Notes: generated by a model not told the origin, from the letters alone. Positions 1 through 9,710 are shown, numbered from the stretch's first letter. The stretch is DNA of 21,287 nucleotides from Mnemiopsis leidyi (GCA_000226015.1 JH152964.1:170206-191492); one strand, 5' to 3'. Made by a program: numbers and translations.

Positions 1-65
1 ACGGCGAAAAGGTATAAAAAAAGTACATTCCGATATTCAATTACACCCGCTGTTCTGCCATTGAG

Positions 66-2747
66 TGGAGCATTAAGACAGTGTGGTATGGTAAAGCGAT
101 CTCAAACAGATTAGGCACTCCTTATTGTTTGAACTACATTGATCAAACAAACTGTACAGATGTTTCCAAAATTGCTGTTCGATGTATCATCCAGGGATAT
201 GGTTATAGTTCTGTTTCTAAGGCTATGGTGTGTGGCAAATTTAAGAGAAGGTTCTGTCTTGATGGGATGGATGTTGCATGCGTCAATGCGGATAAAGACT
301 GTAGCTTACACAAACACCAATTGTGTGACGGAATGAAGGACTGCTCTAGTGGCGCTGACGAGTCTCATCAGTGGTGTCTCATCATGACGGAAAAGACCTG
401 CTTCAGAAACTACCGGTCCGAAAGAAAGCTTCGGATTCCAGTTGCTTGGCTTCGTGACAATCTAATTGACTGTATGGACGGTCTTGATGAGAATTGGGAA
501 ATAGAGTGTGGAAATGATGTGGCAAGAAGGTTTGAAGTGAACGGTTTGTGTGAAGATGTTTTCCTTTGCAGATACGGACAAACGAAGTTTGTTCGTTTGA
601 CACAGTTGTGCAACAGTACAAACAATTGTAGTGATGAAAATGATGTTTGTGAAATAGGGCGAGGTTTATCCAGCGTATCAACTTTCATTTCTCATCAGAC
701 GGTGACTACAAAATTTCTCCAGTATTGCCTTAAAGGACTAGAAAATCTGGAGGGTCAGATTAGTCCATGCATTTCCCAGGAATTCAATCCTTTTGAGGAA
801 CAAGTGTTTGGTCTTGAAAGTAGAACTACAATTACTCATCAAAATCAATCAGTGGACTGTAGGTTTACTTATGGGGAACCCTACGTTTATTTGAGTTGCC
901 TAGGATTGTGTAAACATTCTGAATGCCCCTTAAAGAAGCCTGTAGATTATAGAGATTGCTCTCTACACCATGATAAGCGTATTTACACTGTCGCTAACAA
1001 AAATAGACTCACCTTCGTGACCAGAAGAAATGATTCATACCACAACAATTACTTTGTTTGTACCAATGGTAACATGTGTATTGACTACGACAAGGTCTGT
1101 AATCTTTGGGATGATTGCGGGGATGGGTCAGACGAAAAATATTGCAGTAACAATTTTATCTGCAAAGATGAACAAGGAATTCTACCACTCAGCAAAAAGT
1201 GTGATGGAAATCCAGATTGTGGTGACTTATCAGATGAATGCAATTCAGAATGCAGCAAAGAAATTATCAATGATCCTTTTCTTAAAGGAGCTGCATGGTT
1301 TATTGGCCTGCTTGCAGTTTTATTTAACGCCAGTATCTTGTACGAGAACATCAGTGGCCTTAAGGACTGCTTTTCAGGACAAGCCCTTACTAATAGGCTA
1401 CTTATAATTCTGATTGGAATTGGAGACTTTCTCACTGGGGCATATCTCTTTCTCATTGCTTTAGCAGACTCTTTCTTCTATGGCAAAGACTATTGTACTA
1501 GGCAATTTCAATGGCTAACCAGCCTTCACTGCTCATGTTTAGGAGTCATGAGTACCCTTGGTTCTTTTGTTTCCTTATTTTCTTTAACCATTCTTAGTAT
1601 TATTAGAGCTTCAAAACTTTATCGAGGGGTGATCAATCAGCGCCCAGAAGGAAGAAGTATAAGCAAAAAAGAGTACTTAAATATAACAACTTTGATTTCT
1701 TTAATAATGTTATTTGCTGCTGCTATTGCTTGCCTATCTCTTCTCGATGTTCTCGAAGACTTTTTTGTGAATGGCCTAGTGTACGACAAATCCATCAAGA
1801 TATTTCATGGGCAGATTGAAAAAACTCAGCACTTCAAAGTTATTCGGAGCTATTACGGTAGATCTAAGGACCGAATTTTGTCATGGAAGCAAATTGAAAG
1901 TCTGGTGGGATCTATGTTCTCTGATGATTATGGTAATCTTGATGGAAAAGTATCTCGAGTCGATTTTTATGGCAATGATGGAGTTTGCCTCTTTAAATTT
2001 TTTGTGACCCCTAGCGACCCTCAAATGATATTTTCTATGGTGATTCTTGCTATCAGCATCCTTTGTTTTGTAATCGTCAGTGGTGGCTACATTGCAATCA
2101 ATACATTATCATTCAAGACTTCTAGAACTCTTTTAACCGGCGATACACACACAGCAAGTGTAGTCAAAAAAAGAAATCAAAGACTGCAAAAGAAAATTGC
2201 GACTATCATCACAACTGACTTTCTTTGTTGGATCCCTTTCATCTTTGTTTGTTTTCTACACTTTTTTAGTTTTCTGGATGCAACAGCCCAGTATGGTCTC
2301 TTTTCAGTCATCATACTGCCAATTAACTCTGTTATCAATCCTTTCTTGTACAGCGTAATGATGTCATCTGTGATAAAAAAGATTTGGGTCAAAAGAAAAT
2401 CCCTCTTTGGCTTAGTCCACCGAAACATAACAGCTGAAAATCCAACCTTAGCCCAAACTCCAAAATTTTCTTTGAGTCCAACACAATGTTCAGTTACAAA
2501 AGCAAAGGAAGTTGTTGAGATTCCAATGATTTACTTAGGGCAGAAAAGAGAGGGAAAAGTGCAAAGCATCAAAACAAAGTCTGTTGAAGGTAAGAAACCA
2601 TGTGATGCCAAGCATCAAAATTTATCACAAAATCAAATGATGGCAAAGAATCTGGCAAACTCCAGCAAGTCTAAAACTCAAATAGCAGAGGGGAAGAATG
2701 TTGTGGAAATTCCCATCATAATATTCACACAGGAACCCGAGAAATAG
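66..2747 (+). CDS. LDLa-module GPCR, relaxin receptor/GRL101-like (5' partial, single large exon)
   Basis: A class A (rhodopsin-like) receptor of the plasma membrane with an extracellular ligand-binding region. Residues are counted from the GTG (Val) codon at 81. LDLa-like modules lie at about 58-99, 107-143 (divergent), 163-190, 325-355 (NLWDDCGDGSDEKYC) and 359-391. Seven membrane segments follow at about 403-422, 438-463, 478-508, 535-556, 650-675, 705-731 and 737-760. Seen motifs: D2.50 in GIGDF, Arg of the DRY position in SIIRASK, CWIP in TM6, LPINSVINPFLY in TM7, and FYGNDGVC in extracellular loop 2. The last three closely match RXFP/LGR-type receptors from memory. No leucine-rich repeats separate the LDLa modules from TM1, unlike RXFP1/2. 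The frame is open from 18 but has no upstream ATG and no signal peptide, so an earlier exon is expected. An acceptor at 64-65 after a pyrimidine-rich stretch would enter in this frame. The stop is TAG at 2745-2747. Family call is strong; start is a guess. Confidence 0.87.
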   Translation, partial: WSIKTVWYGKAISNRLGTPYCLNYIDQTNCTDVSKIAVRCIIQGYGYSSVSKAMVCGKFKRRFCLDGMDVACVNADKDCSLHKHQLCDGMKDCSSGADESHQWCLIMTEKTCFRNYRSERKLRIPVAWLRDNLIDCMDGLDENWEIECGNDVARRFEVNGLCEDVFLCRYGQTKFVRLTQLCNSTNNCSDENDVCEIGRGLSSVSTFISHQTVTTKFLQYCLKGLENLEGQISPCISQEFNPFEEQVFGLESRTTITHQNQSVDCRFTYGEPYVYLSCLGLCKHSECPLKKPVDYRDCSLHHDKRIYTVANKNRLTFVTRRNDSYHNNYFVCTNGNMCIDYDKVCNLWDDCGDGSDEKYCSNNFICKDEQGILPLSKKCDGNPDCGDLSDECNSECSKEIINDPFLKGAAWFIGLLAVLFNASILYENISGLKDCFSGQALTNRLLIILIGIGDFLTGAYLFLIALADSFFYGKDYCTRQFQWLTSLHCSCLGVMSTLGSFVSLFSLTILSIIRASKLYRGVINQRPEGRSISKKEYLNITTLISLIMLFAAAIACLSLLDVLEDFFVNGLVYDKSIKIFHGQIEKTQHFKVIRSYYGRSKDRILSWKQIESLVGSMFSDDYGNLDGKVSRVDFYGNDGVCLFKFFVTPSDPQMIFSMVILAISILCFVIVSGGYIAINTLSFKTSRTLLTGDTHTASVVKKRNQRLQKKIATIITTDFLCWIPFIFVCFLHFFSFLDATAQYGLFSVIILPINSVINPFLYSVMMSSVIKKIWVKRKSLFGLVHRNITAENPTLAQTPKFSLSPTQCSVTKAKEVVEIPMIYLGQKREGKVQSIKTKSVEGKKPCDAKHQNLSQNQMMAKNLANSSKSKTQIAEGKNVVEIPIIIFTQEPEK

Positions 2748-2798
2748 TTACCAAGAAGCTATAGTTGGTGACTGGTGAGCCTGGGGATGCTGAAACAC

Positions 2799-2804
2799 AA
2801 TAAA
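2799..2804 (+). promoter_or_regulatory. Candidate polyadenylation signal for the receptor
   Basis: Exact AATAAA hexamer shortly downstream of the receptor stop codon, on the same strand. Such hexamers also arise by chance in AT-rich DNA, so only position supports it. Confidence 0.45.
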
Positions 2805-3501
2805 GGTTACATGATGGCTTAATATTCGATGAAGATTTGAATTTGCTACTAATGACTAAAATGTTAGCGAACTTATTGAAAGAAGAGTGTAAAATATTAG
2901 GTGAAGAAGTGAGCAAAACATCGATTAAGAAAAACGATTCCCAAAATTCGTAAGGCAATGTAAGAATGTAAATATACTAGGTGGTGGTGCATTGTAGAAG
3001 GTCAAGCATATTATAGATGAAACACCAATAATAGATTATTGGTATCTCCTCCATCAAAGCTTTTAATCCCTTCATGTTAACTTTTTTTCGTTAATAGACT
3101 GAATATGCAGTATGCATATGTAACAGCTGTTATTGTTCTGTTGGATGAAACAAATTGAAATGAGTTTGACTTCTTCAAAGCTCAGATTTCAAAGGTTCCT
3201 GACAATCTATCAGTACTGCGCACACCGCACAATGTTCATATTATTACGATCCTTCAACACCGACTTTTTATTTGAATAAAAATGGATATCAATACAATTC
3301 TGTCGATGGCAGTTTATTTTTATTCTTTATTTTTAGTTGGCTCTTTTTGGTAGTAATTTGTAAGGCATAAATCGTCTGGCCTTCTGAATAGTTACTATAG
3401 CGTGAAGTTCTTGTGCTGAGTGCAAATAAATAGTGCAATCACGGAAATTTGAAATTGCCTTCGGAATATCCGAATATTGCCATGCAGGCATAACTTATGA
3501 A

Positions 3502-3519
3502 CGTACGTTATAACGTACG
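3502..3519. repeat. 18-bp perfect palindrome CGTACGTTATAACGTACG
   Basis: Read directly: each half is the exact reverse complement of the other, with no spacer. The symmetry stops at the next base on each side (A versus G). No transposon ends or known operator were recognised. Confidence 0.9.
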
Positions 3520-3885
3520 GTATAATTAAGTTTATGTTGAATCTAGATCCTAGATGGCGTTTGTAACAATAGTGTTATCGTGGAGGCCGGTTTAGCCCAA
3601 TTTTAGATGGTACAACTCGCTCCGACACCGAAATTTCAAATTTCGTGTATCGTTGAAGGGGCAGTAATCGGTATAGCATACTTTGATAAAGTAATGTACG
3701 TGTCGTACATTGTAACGACTCTGCGATAACAAGCTGTGACACGCTTCACCAAGTTGATAAAATTTCTGAATTATGGTAATTATAGTAATTATTAAATACT
3801 TTGATGATTTTTCTTTTATTTTATAAGCTGGTATTGCACCTGTTCAATACAGTAATAGAGTCTCTCCATTTCGATATGTGCCATA

Positions 3886-3902
3886 GCTTCCGTGGCGCAA
3901 TT

Positions 3903-3935
<33 letters not shown>

Positions 3936-3959
3936 CTGGTTCAAGCCCAGCCGGGAGCG
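3886..3959 (+). tRNA. tRNA-Asn (anticodon GTT)
   Basis: Cytosolic asparagine tRNA, reading AAC and AAU. A full cloverleaf can be drawn: acceptor GCTTCCG pairs with CGGGAGC with one G-U pair; the D arm is GCGCAATTGGTTAGCGC; the anticodon stem TTCGG/CCGAA closes loop CTGTTAA with GTT at 3920-3922; the T arm is GCTGG-TTCAAGC-CCAGC; discriminator G is at 3959. The internal promoter is present (A box around 3893-3904, B box GGTTCAAGCCC). TCTTTT at 3961-3966 follows as the RNA polymerase III terminator. There is no intron and no encoded CCA. It appears intact and functional, as a single copy in this window. Confidence 0.97.
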
Positions 3960-3960
3960 G

Positions 3961-3966
3961 TCTTTT
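3961..3966 (+). terminator. RNA polymerase III terminator of tRNA-Asn
   Basis: A T-run (TCTTTT) begins two bases after the discriminator base, the usual position and form for Pol III termination. Confidence 0.75.
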
Positions 3967-4368
3967 GATAAACATAGAATTTTGCCTTGCATTATACTGT
4001 ATGGTATGGGAGCGAGTATTGACGTCCCAATTGAATGATACACCCTCGAAATAAGATAAATGGACTTTAAACAAAGGGTCACATTATCGAGGAAATTCGA
4101 TCATCCCTTACTGCTATGGCGAAGGTTCTTGTCCAGATGAAGCTCCTCATCATAAGCTCGACACTTTGCGGAACGCGCAGCGCCGAATGCAACTCGGAGT
4201 TGATTAATTTCGCGTCACGAGAATATTTTTCGCGCTTTTTACATCGGACGGATTATATAGGACAAGACAGCACCACGTCGACTCTGGACTCTAGACATGT
4301 GGTTAGTTTGCATTAGTAAATAGTAATCACTGTAGGTTGTACTACTGCCATATAGCAAACAAATGGGA

Positions 4369-4439
4369 TTGTGATATGGAAATCTATCACACAAGTGCCG
4401 AAGTAAAGGCAAGAGTGATAGTAATTTTCCTTATCACAC
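4369..4439. repeat. Imperfect inverted repeat (hairpin)
   Basis: The arm at 4369-4392 (TTGTGATATGGAAATCTATCACAC) and the arm at 4413-4439 are imperfect reverse complements separated by about 20 bases. Each arm also carries its own GTGATA/TATCAC symmetry. A transcript would fold into an AT-rich hairpin with bulges. Nothing shows that it is transcribed. Confidence 0.5.
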
Positions 4440-5264
4440 GACCTATGAGTTTGCTTAACTGACTTTAATAACCTGAGTACTTCAGTAGGTAGTATTACAG
4501 CGGCCGGTAGGTCGGTATCTGATGATGGAACCCAGGCTTACATAACTCAGGAGGAGCCAGCCGTGATATCGCAATTTCCATTACTACATAGCTCTTGCTA
4601 CCGTATCTGTCAGAGACCAGAGCCTGACACAACAACATAGAAAACCAAAATAGTTAAATTTATAAAAACAGAATGATAGTCACAGTTATTCCCCCTCCAA
4701 TGGAGTCTACGATTCTAAACCAATTCTTAATTCTTGTCAAAAAGGAGAACTTATTACCACTCTCCTGACGCCCCGGCTGCTTGACAAATGATTGTGAAAT
4801 TTGTAAAGATTATCAGCATGGATTACCGATTACCAACAAAGGTTGTAACTTGTCTAAATGTTGTTACAGACTGACAGTTTGTTACTCCAAGATTTATCTG
4901 TAATTGTGGCCGGTCTAAATCCATTAACCCAGTTAACATCGACACGTGACAAAATTTTCTTGTTGACTGACATTGACCTTTTAACCCCTACTTTTGTAAT
5001 TAATTTGAAGTGTTATCAAATTTACGCTCATAAGTTCATGAAAAATGTACTTGGTCACTTAGCCTAGTCACTAGTGATACAAGTTGTGAAACACATTGTG
5101 ATACGCACTGTGATACACGATTTATGTAAGAAATTCTACGAAAGCAACAAAAGTTACCCCGGTAAAGAACACTTGGTACTACGAGAATAATTAGACTAAC
5201 TCATAACATAACTCAATATGTAAAGTCAACGATTTTGTTAAATTGTGGACCGCGTACTTATCTC

Positions 5265-5310
5265 TTTATAGCACATTAACAATATATATTTATAGCACAT
5301 TAACAATATA
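5265..5310. repeat. 24-bp tandem duplication
   Basis: A 22-base sequence beginning TTTATAGCACATTAACA occurs at 5265-5286 and again identically at 5289-5310. The identity implies a recent slippage-type duplication. Confidence 0.9.
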
Positions 5311-5788
5311 ATTATCTCACACTCCTTAGGCACATGCCGTCCTTACATTATGGCGGATCGCTATTAAGTATTTACTAACGAAATTATAGCTAACGTTAAG
5401 CTAAGAGCCCTGTTCCTTTGGGTGATGGGCGTGCGCCAATCCAATTAATTCATATTGATAACCTGGTTTCTATGTGGAAGTAAAGAAAGGGACTACCGTT
5501 TTAAGGTTCATGTACAATTTGAACACTGTCCCCAACAGTAGATGGAAAACACCAAATAACACCCAAAATCTTGATGTAGAAAACAAGGTTGACCCCAAAG
5601 TTCAAACTAAAGAGATTTACGTCTATCGAATTTTCAATTAAAAGCGATGTGATGGATAAGGAATCTAATGAAATGACAACATAATAAATTTCCTAGGGTG
5701 TAAAAACGACTTTGACTAACTACTGCATAGGGGAGGGGTAAAAATCTAGCCCCGACACCTGGAATTTAACCCATGAAAAACAGTTTAC

Positions 5789-5828
5789 AAAGTTGGCCAA
5801 CCTTGGTTTCCTAAAGTTGGCCAACCTT
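5789..5828. repeat. Two direct copies of AAAGTTGGCCAACCTT
   Basis: Identical 16-mers at 5789-5804 and 5813-5828, period 24. Each is centred on the palindrome TTGGCCAA. The second copy, with its flanks, forms a near-palindrome CCTAAAGTTGGCCAACCTTAGG. Confidence 0.85.
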
Positions 5829-5916
5829 AGGATTTGTTGTGTAGTCATAGTCATGGGTCAATTGGCTATTTCTCTTTGGCCTAGCAACGCATTAACGTTC
5901 ATTGTTGTGATTTTGG

Positions 5917-5938
5917 AATTTTGAACATGTTCAAAATT
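5917..5938. repeat. 22-bp perfect palindrome
   Basis: AATTTTGAACA followed by its exact reverse complement TGTTCAAAATT, with no spacer. The core GAACATGTTC resembles a paired half-site of the kind bound by dimeric transcription factors, but no factor is claimed. Confidence 0.92.
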
Positions 5939-6442
5939 GTTTGAATTTACTAGATTTGACCTGACCGGGTCACTTTACTCCCCCCTCTCTCCTTACTAAG
6001 TCGAAATAAAATTTCTTCTCAACATATTTTGAGTGATAGATTATATCATGTTCTAATTACAGAAAAGTTCAGAATTATCGAAAACTTATCTCTATCTATG
6101 AATAAACCGCGATAGGATGTAATACAACTTACTTATGCGGGGTCCTTACTCCTTGGTTGAATTTCATCATAGCTTGATTATCATGCGTCCGCTAATGCAT
6201 TTGTTGGCTCTTGAACCATACAAAATGGAATATTATGTTTAATGATGATTACTAACATAAACATGATAAATGATTTCAAGTCTAACCATCACGATTCTGT
6301 CTCGTCCCTTGAAACTATTGATGATATTGTTCGATAGTTAACTAAACACAGTACAATAAAACCCAGTGCAGGGTGATGTTATTGATATCTGTCTAGTTTA
6401 TCTCTCTCTCCCCCGTGTTCTGGATGAGTGGGAGGAAACTTG

Positions 6443-6450
6443 TGACGTCA
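6443..6450. promoter_or_regulatory. CRE-type site TGACGTCA
   Basis: A full palindromic CREB/ATF consensus, followed 11 bp later by a partial site (ATGACGCA) on the same strand. It lies about 840 bp upstream of an internal FBPase exon, so it is not obviously at a promoter. An exact 8-mer is expected by chance roughly once in tens of kilobases. Confidence 0.3.
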
Positions 6451-7040
6451 TTTACTTGATGACGCACACGGTATCGTGAGTACTGAGAATGGCAAATATC
6501 TGACAAATCATGTTCAGTTGTTTTTGAGGAAGTGGTGTGTGCCGCAATTTATGGGAATTGGATGGAGCCAGTATCAGCGTCGTGCAACCTCGGGTAATTT
6601 TGTAAAATAATTCTTGGCCGTTAAGGTTTTATCTGTGTCTAGGGACAGAGGGAGTTTCAAGAGACATTTTATCTGTTGAACAGATAAAAGTGACTGATTA
6701 TGTCCGTTAATCGAAAGATTATAGCTTAGAGATACAGTAAACATGTCAAAGAGCATGATAGAAAATTCCTTCCTAATAGCCTCAACAATTCAAAAACAAA
6801 TAGGTGTGATATTAAAGACAAGAGTTCCAGAAGACGGCAGTTAGGCCTGACTCAGGTACCAAAGAGCATTCGCTAGTTTTGAAAAAGGACAAAAAGCGTT
6901 AAAACCCAGTTGGATGGTATGAATTTACGGCGCATTCTTAGCTGGTGGAACTGTAATTTGACTTTTAGTGATTATTCCTAACAGTAGACAGACTAATTGC
7001 CAGAGAACCAAAGCCTGTTTACATATGTCACATACTTAAG

Positions 7041-7134
7041 CAAAGCCTTAACAGATATCGGTGTTACCAATTACTAACAAAGCCTTAACAGATATCGGTG
7101 TTACCAATTACTAACAAAGGCTTAACAGATAAAG
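7041..7134. repeat. 37-bp tandem repeat, about 2.5 copies
   Basis: The unit begins CAAAGCCTTAACAGATATCG. Copies start at 7041, 7078 and 7115; the first two are essentially identical and the third is partial and diverged. Confidence 0.9.
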
Positions 7135-7191
7135 GTGGGGAGAGAGCCAGGTAGCATTAGGCATATCACTAAGTTCCCCTAAACGCTATCT

Positions 7192-7285
7192 CTTCCCTGT
7201 AATACAACAAAGCCTCTTTCCTGTAATACTATCACGCTAACAAAGCCCCTTCTCTGTAATACAATAACGCTAACAAAGCCTATCT
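7192..7285. repeat. About 35-bp imperfect tandem repeat abutting the FBPase acceptor
   Basis: Units of the form CTTTCCTGTAATAC...GCTAACAAAGCC start near 7192, 7216 and 7251. The last unit supplies the pyrimidine tract directly before the CAG acceptor at 7286-7288. They share CAAAGCC with the 37-bp array just upstream. Confidence 0.75.
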
Positions 7286-7288
7286 CAG

Positions 7289-7442
7289 GTGCCAGTAGCG
7301 AAGCACGGTCGATACATTGTATGTTTCGACCCTCTGGACGGAAGCTCCAACATCGACTGCCTTGTCTCTATCGGTTCTATTTTCGGGATCTACAAGCGGG
7401 AATCTGACGGACCTGTCTCTACTGAGGACTGCTTATTGCCCG
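7289..7442 (+). CDS. fbp: Fructose-1,6-bisphosphatase, internal exon (active-site loop)
   Basis: FBPase hydrolyses fructose-1,6-bisphosphate to fructose-6-phosphate in gluconeogenesis, in the cytosol, as a metal-dependent tetramer. The exon starts after TATCTCAG and reads [18 protein letters not shown]..., ending ...STEDCLLP plus one base of a Gly codon before GTATAT (phase 1 donor). [10 protein letters not shown] is the conserved substrate and metal loop; its two aspartates correspond to D118 and D121 of the mammalian enzyme. From memory it aligns without gaps to human FBP1 across [17 protein letters not shown]. The frame has an in-frame stop just upstream of the acceptor, supporting the boundary. 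The exons for residues 1 to about 105, including the metal-binding glutamate pair, were not found upstream in the window. It looks intact rather than like a pseudogene. Confidence 0.93.
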
Positions 7443-7464
7443 GTATATAAAGTAGTATTTCAGA

Positions 7465-8410
7465 TAGTTGGTTAGTTTGTACTAAGTGCTATAAGGAGTA
7501 CATTAGTTAGTTATTTGGATTTTTCGTCTGTGGGCACTGATTTTGCTTCCCCGTCCGCCTTGTGGCTAATGTCTCATGGAGCTCCTCCGGATTGCAGACA
7601 TAGACCGGACCCGGATGGGCTGGGGTTCGCCAGGTTGGTACTTCTCCGGAGGGCATAACGTGGTAATGGCCCTGGTGGATCGGTGATGTCCCGAAAGACA
7701 TCTAGCATAGTGATCCGTTATCGGAGGACTCCTAGAACCCATTGGGAGTCAGGAGTCGAGACACCCTTCTGGAATAGTGGTAGTGAATACTACGAGGAAC
7801 TAACACCGCATTTTGCTTGCGGTCCTGCTCGGTAATCCTTGAGGTAGAAGCTTGCGAATGGTGTGTGTGAGTGGATCAAGTGTGGTATTACTCAATCTGG
7901 TGTGATTTGCCTGGAGCTATATCATGTCTTGATGTATCCTTGTTAGGAGGTGTTTGTCTGTACTGCAGATTGCACGCTTTTATATGATGCTAATTTTGTT
8001 TATTTCTGTGTGCCGTCCTGTTTGAAGTAGACCTTTTTAGCTTTTTCCATGGTTGTATCTGATATGTGGTGTTTTTTAGATACGTTTCTGAGTTAGCTCT
8101 TACCAGTTCCCCTTGGCTGGTTTTGTTTGATGTTCCACTGTCCGTGGCAGAGATTTAAAATTCGTACACTCATGATATGAGCGGCTAGAAGACGACTAGC
8201 GGCGATTGATGGAGTATTGACCGCAACTCCAGGGGCATCAGCCAAAATGTCCCGCGGCAAGGGGACCTCTCAGAACAAGGGGCTGGCACAAGGGTCCATA
8301 AAAACCCTCTCCCTGCAGTTATTTAGTTTGTAATCAATAATTAGTGCTATATGGAGAACTTTCAGTAACTATTTATTTTGCACTAAGTACTATATGAGGT
8401 AGTTAGTTAT
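7465..8410. repeat. Degenerate AT-rich tandem repeat, interrupted by an insertion
   Basis: Related stretches TAGTTTGTACTAAGTGCTATAAGG (about 7473), TAGTTTGTAAT...TTAGTGCTATATGG (about 8324) and TATTTTGCACTAAGTACTATATGA (about 8374) share a loose unit of about 50 bp. The first copy lies left and the others right of the 800-bp element, so the element appears to have split an older array. Confidence 0.45.
7517..8316. mobile_element. Candidate inserted element, 800 bp, family unknown
   Basis: The segment is flanked by identical 8-bp direct repeats AGTTATTT (7509-7516 and 8317-8324), which would be target-site duplications. It is visibly richer in G+C than the AT-rich DNA on both sides and interrupts a degenerate tandem repeat. 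No terminal inverted repeats, poly-A tail or recognisable protein domain were seen, so the class is open. The longest reading frame in it (minus strand, 7507-7701) matches nothing I know. Confidence 0.4.
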
Positions 8411-9710
8411 GAGTGGTGAGTTCTTGGTGCTAAGTAATACCAAGTTAAAACTGAAAAACACTTAAAAGCTAACTTTATATATTTGGTACTTTATATTGTG
8501 TTCTACAAGCAGCACTATAGGTAGGACTAAGCAGTATTGTAAGCACTTTGCGCGAAACCACTATTTGAAGTCCTTATGAGATAATGATTTCGTTGAATTA
8601 CTTGAGCTAGAATGCCTTAGTTAGTAAGTTCATTAGCTACTAATGCATTGTAGTATTCACGATTTTTTCGATTCAGCAATTATCAAAAACTACCTTAGGT
8701 GGAGCTTAGCTTAACTATTGTAGGTTATTAAAGTAAAAATGTCCTCCAGATTATATAGCACCTTATAGTTTATTCTTCAATAATTACTGAAATACCGCCA
8801 CCCGTCCAAATTGGTGTTTGACTCTAAGATATATAGATAAGCTTCCTGAAATGCTTGATTTGTATCCGCTTGTCGTTCGCTTGAATTTTTAACCCAATTT
8901 GCGTAACAATAACGTATTTCATACTTCCACGCTAATTTTAGAAAAAAATTCCTGTAAATACTTCAACATTTTTGCAAATTTTGTGAATTATTGTCGTGTC
9001 AAAGAATACCTATATGTTTTTAGGAAATATCGCTCATTGAAACTTGTCTTAAGCGTGTCTTAAGAATGGTTCATCTTTCATGTCACGTTTTTACAAATTG
9101 ATCTAAATTATGGGACAAATCACACATATACATATTGGAAATAAAGGTAGTGTAGTTAAATAAGTCAAGTTTACAGTTCAATGAAAATGAACAAAAAACT
9201 TATCTATCCTTGCGTCCATTTCGGCATGTCATGACGAAATCTCATTCATTCATACACATTACACATCATATGCTGAAATTCAAACAAACTCAAAACTGAT
9301 AGGAATCTCGAGCACATTTAATTGCATAATTAACAACTCAATAGAATAAATACAATAAATAATTTGCGCACAAATAAATAACCAAATCGGTTTGTGCTCT
9401 CTGCAATTATCATCCCTTGCCAATCTATGGCTAAATAAGTTCACAAACCCTACTCAAACTCTGCGAAAACCTAAAATTGTCTTGTCATCATCCTAAAGCA
9501 TCGACAAACCTAATTCGTCAGCTCGTTCACACATAAACCTAGAAACTTCTTCACTTCCACGTCTTTTACCTATCTGCTTCTCTGACTCTGGGAAATTTTC
9601 TTCTCCAAAAATCCAGATTGTAGTTCTTGCCGTGATTTTGGTTTACTGCTGTTCATGTTGATGTGAGCCTTGTTCTTGGCTGGCGCGGAAGCTAGTCTTA
9701 GCGGTTGTGA
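8411..9710. other. AT-rich intronic stretch, no gene recognised
   Basis: Stops in all frames and no repeat family recognised. On the minus strand it would hold the 3' untranslated region of the peptide gene. An ATTAAA on the minus strand (plus-strand 9317-9322) is a possible polyadenylation signal. Confidence 0.5.

Larger units (their letters stand above)
2748..3885. other. 3' flank of the receptor gene, non-coding
   Basis: No convincing coding sequence on either strand. An AATAAA at 2799-2804, 52 bases after the receptor stop codon, is a plausible polyadenylation signal. The stretch also holds an 18-bp perfect palindrome (3502-3519), the imperfect palindrome AATGTACG-TGT-CGTACATT (3693-3711) and CGAAATTT-C-AAATTTCG near 3632. 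Whether this is intergenic or part of an FBPase intron cannot be decided, because the upstream FBPase exons were not found. Confidence 0.6.
3967..7040. other. Non-coding stretch, no gene recognised
   Basis: AT-rich and broken by stops in all frames. It contains an inverted repeat at 4369-4439, a 24-bp tandem duplication at 5265-5310, two copies of AAAGTTGGCCAACCTT (5789-5804 and 5813-5828), a 22-bp palindrome at 5917-5938 and a full cAMP-response-element-type site at 6443-6450. I looked specifically for the N-terminal part of FBPase, which should precede the exon at 7289, and did not find it. Confidence 0.55.

Noticed and set aside
12-20. TATAAAAAA at the window start as the receptor promoter
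   Set aside because: No in-frame ATG or signal peptide follows; an upstream exon with a splice acceptor near 65 explains the open frame better.
403-688. Minus-strand frames opposite the receptor exon
   Set aside because: Shadows of the receptor coding sequence, which has clear homology on the plus strand.
3844-4074. Minus-strand 76-codon frame containing PAGLEPATFRLTAERANQLRHGS
   Set aside because: This is the antisense translation of the tRNA-Asn gene, a well-known spurious protein in automated annotation.
5350-5367. ATGGCGGATCGC as a possible FBPase start (mammalian FBPase begins MAD)
   Set aside because: The frame stops after four codons (MADR... then TAA shortly after) and no donor or FBPase sequence follows.
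6531-6593. GAG|GAAGTGG...CTCGG|GTAATTT as a missing FBPase exon
   Set aside because: Splice-like ends and a chance AAIYG, but the remaining residues do not match the expected YGIAGSTNVTGDQVKKLD region.
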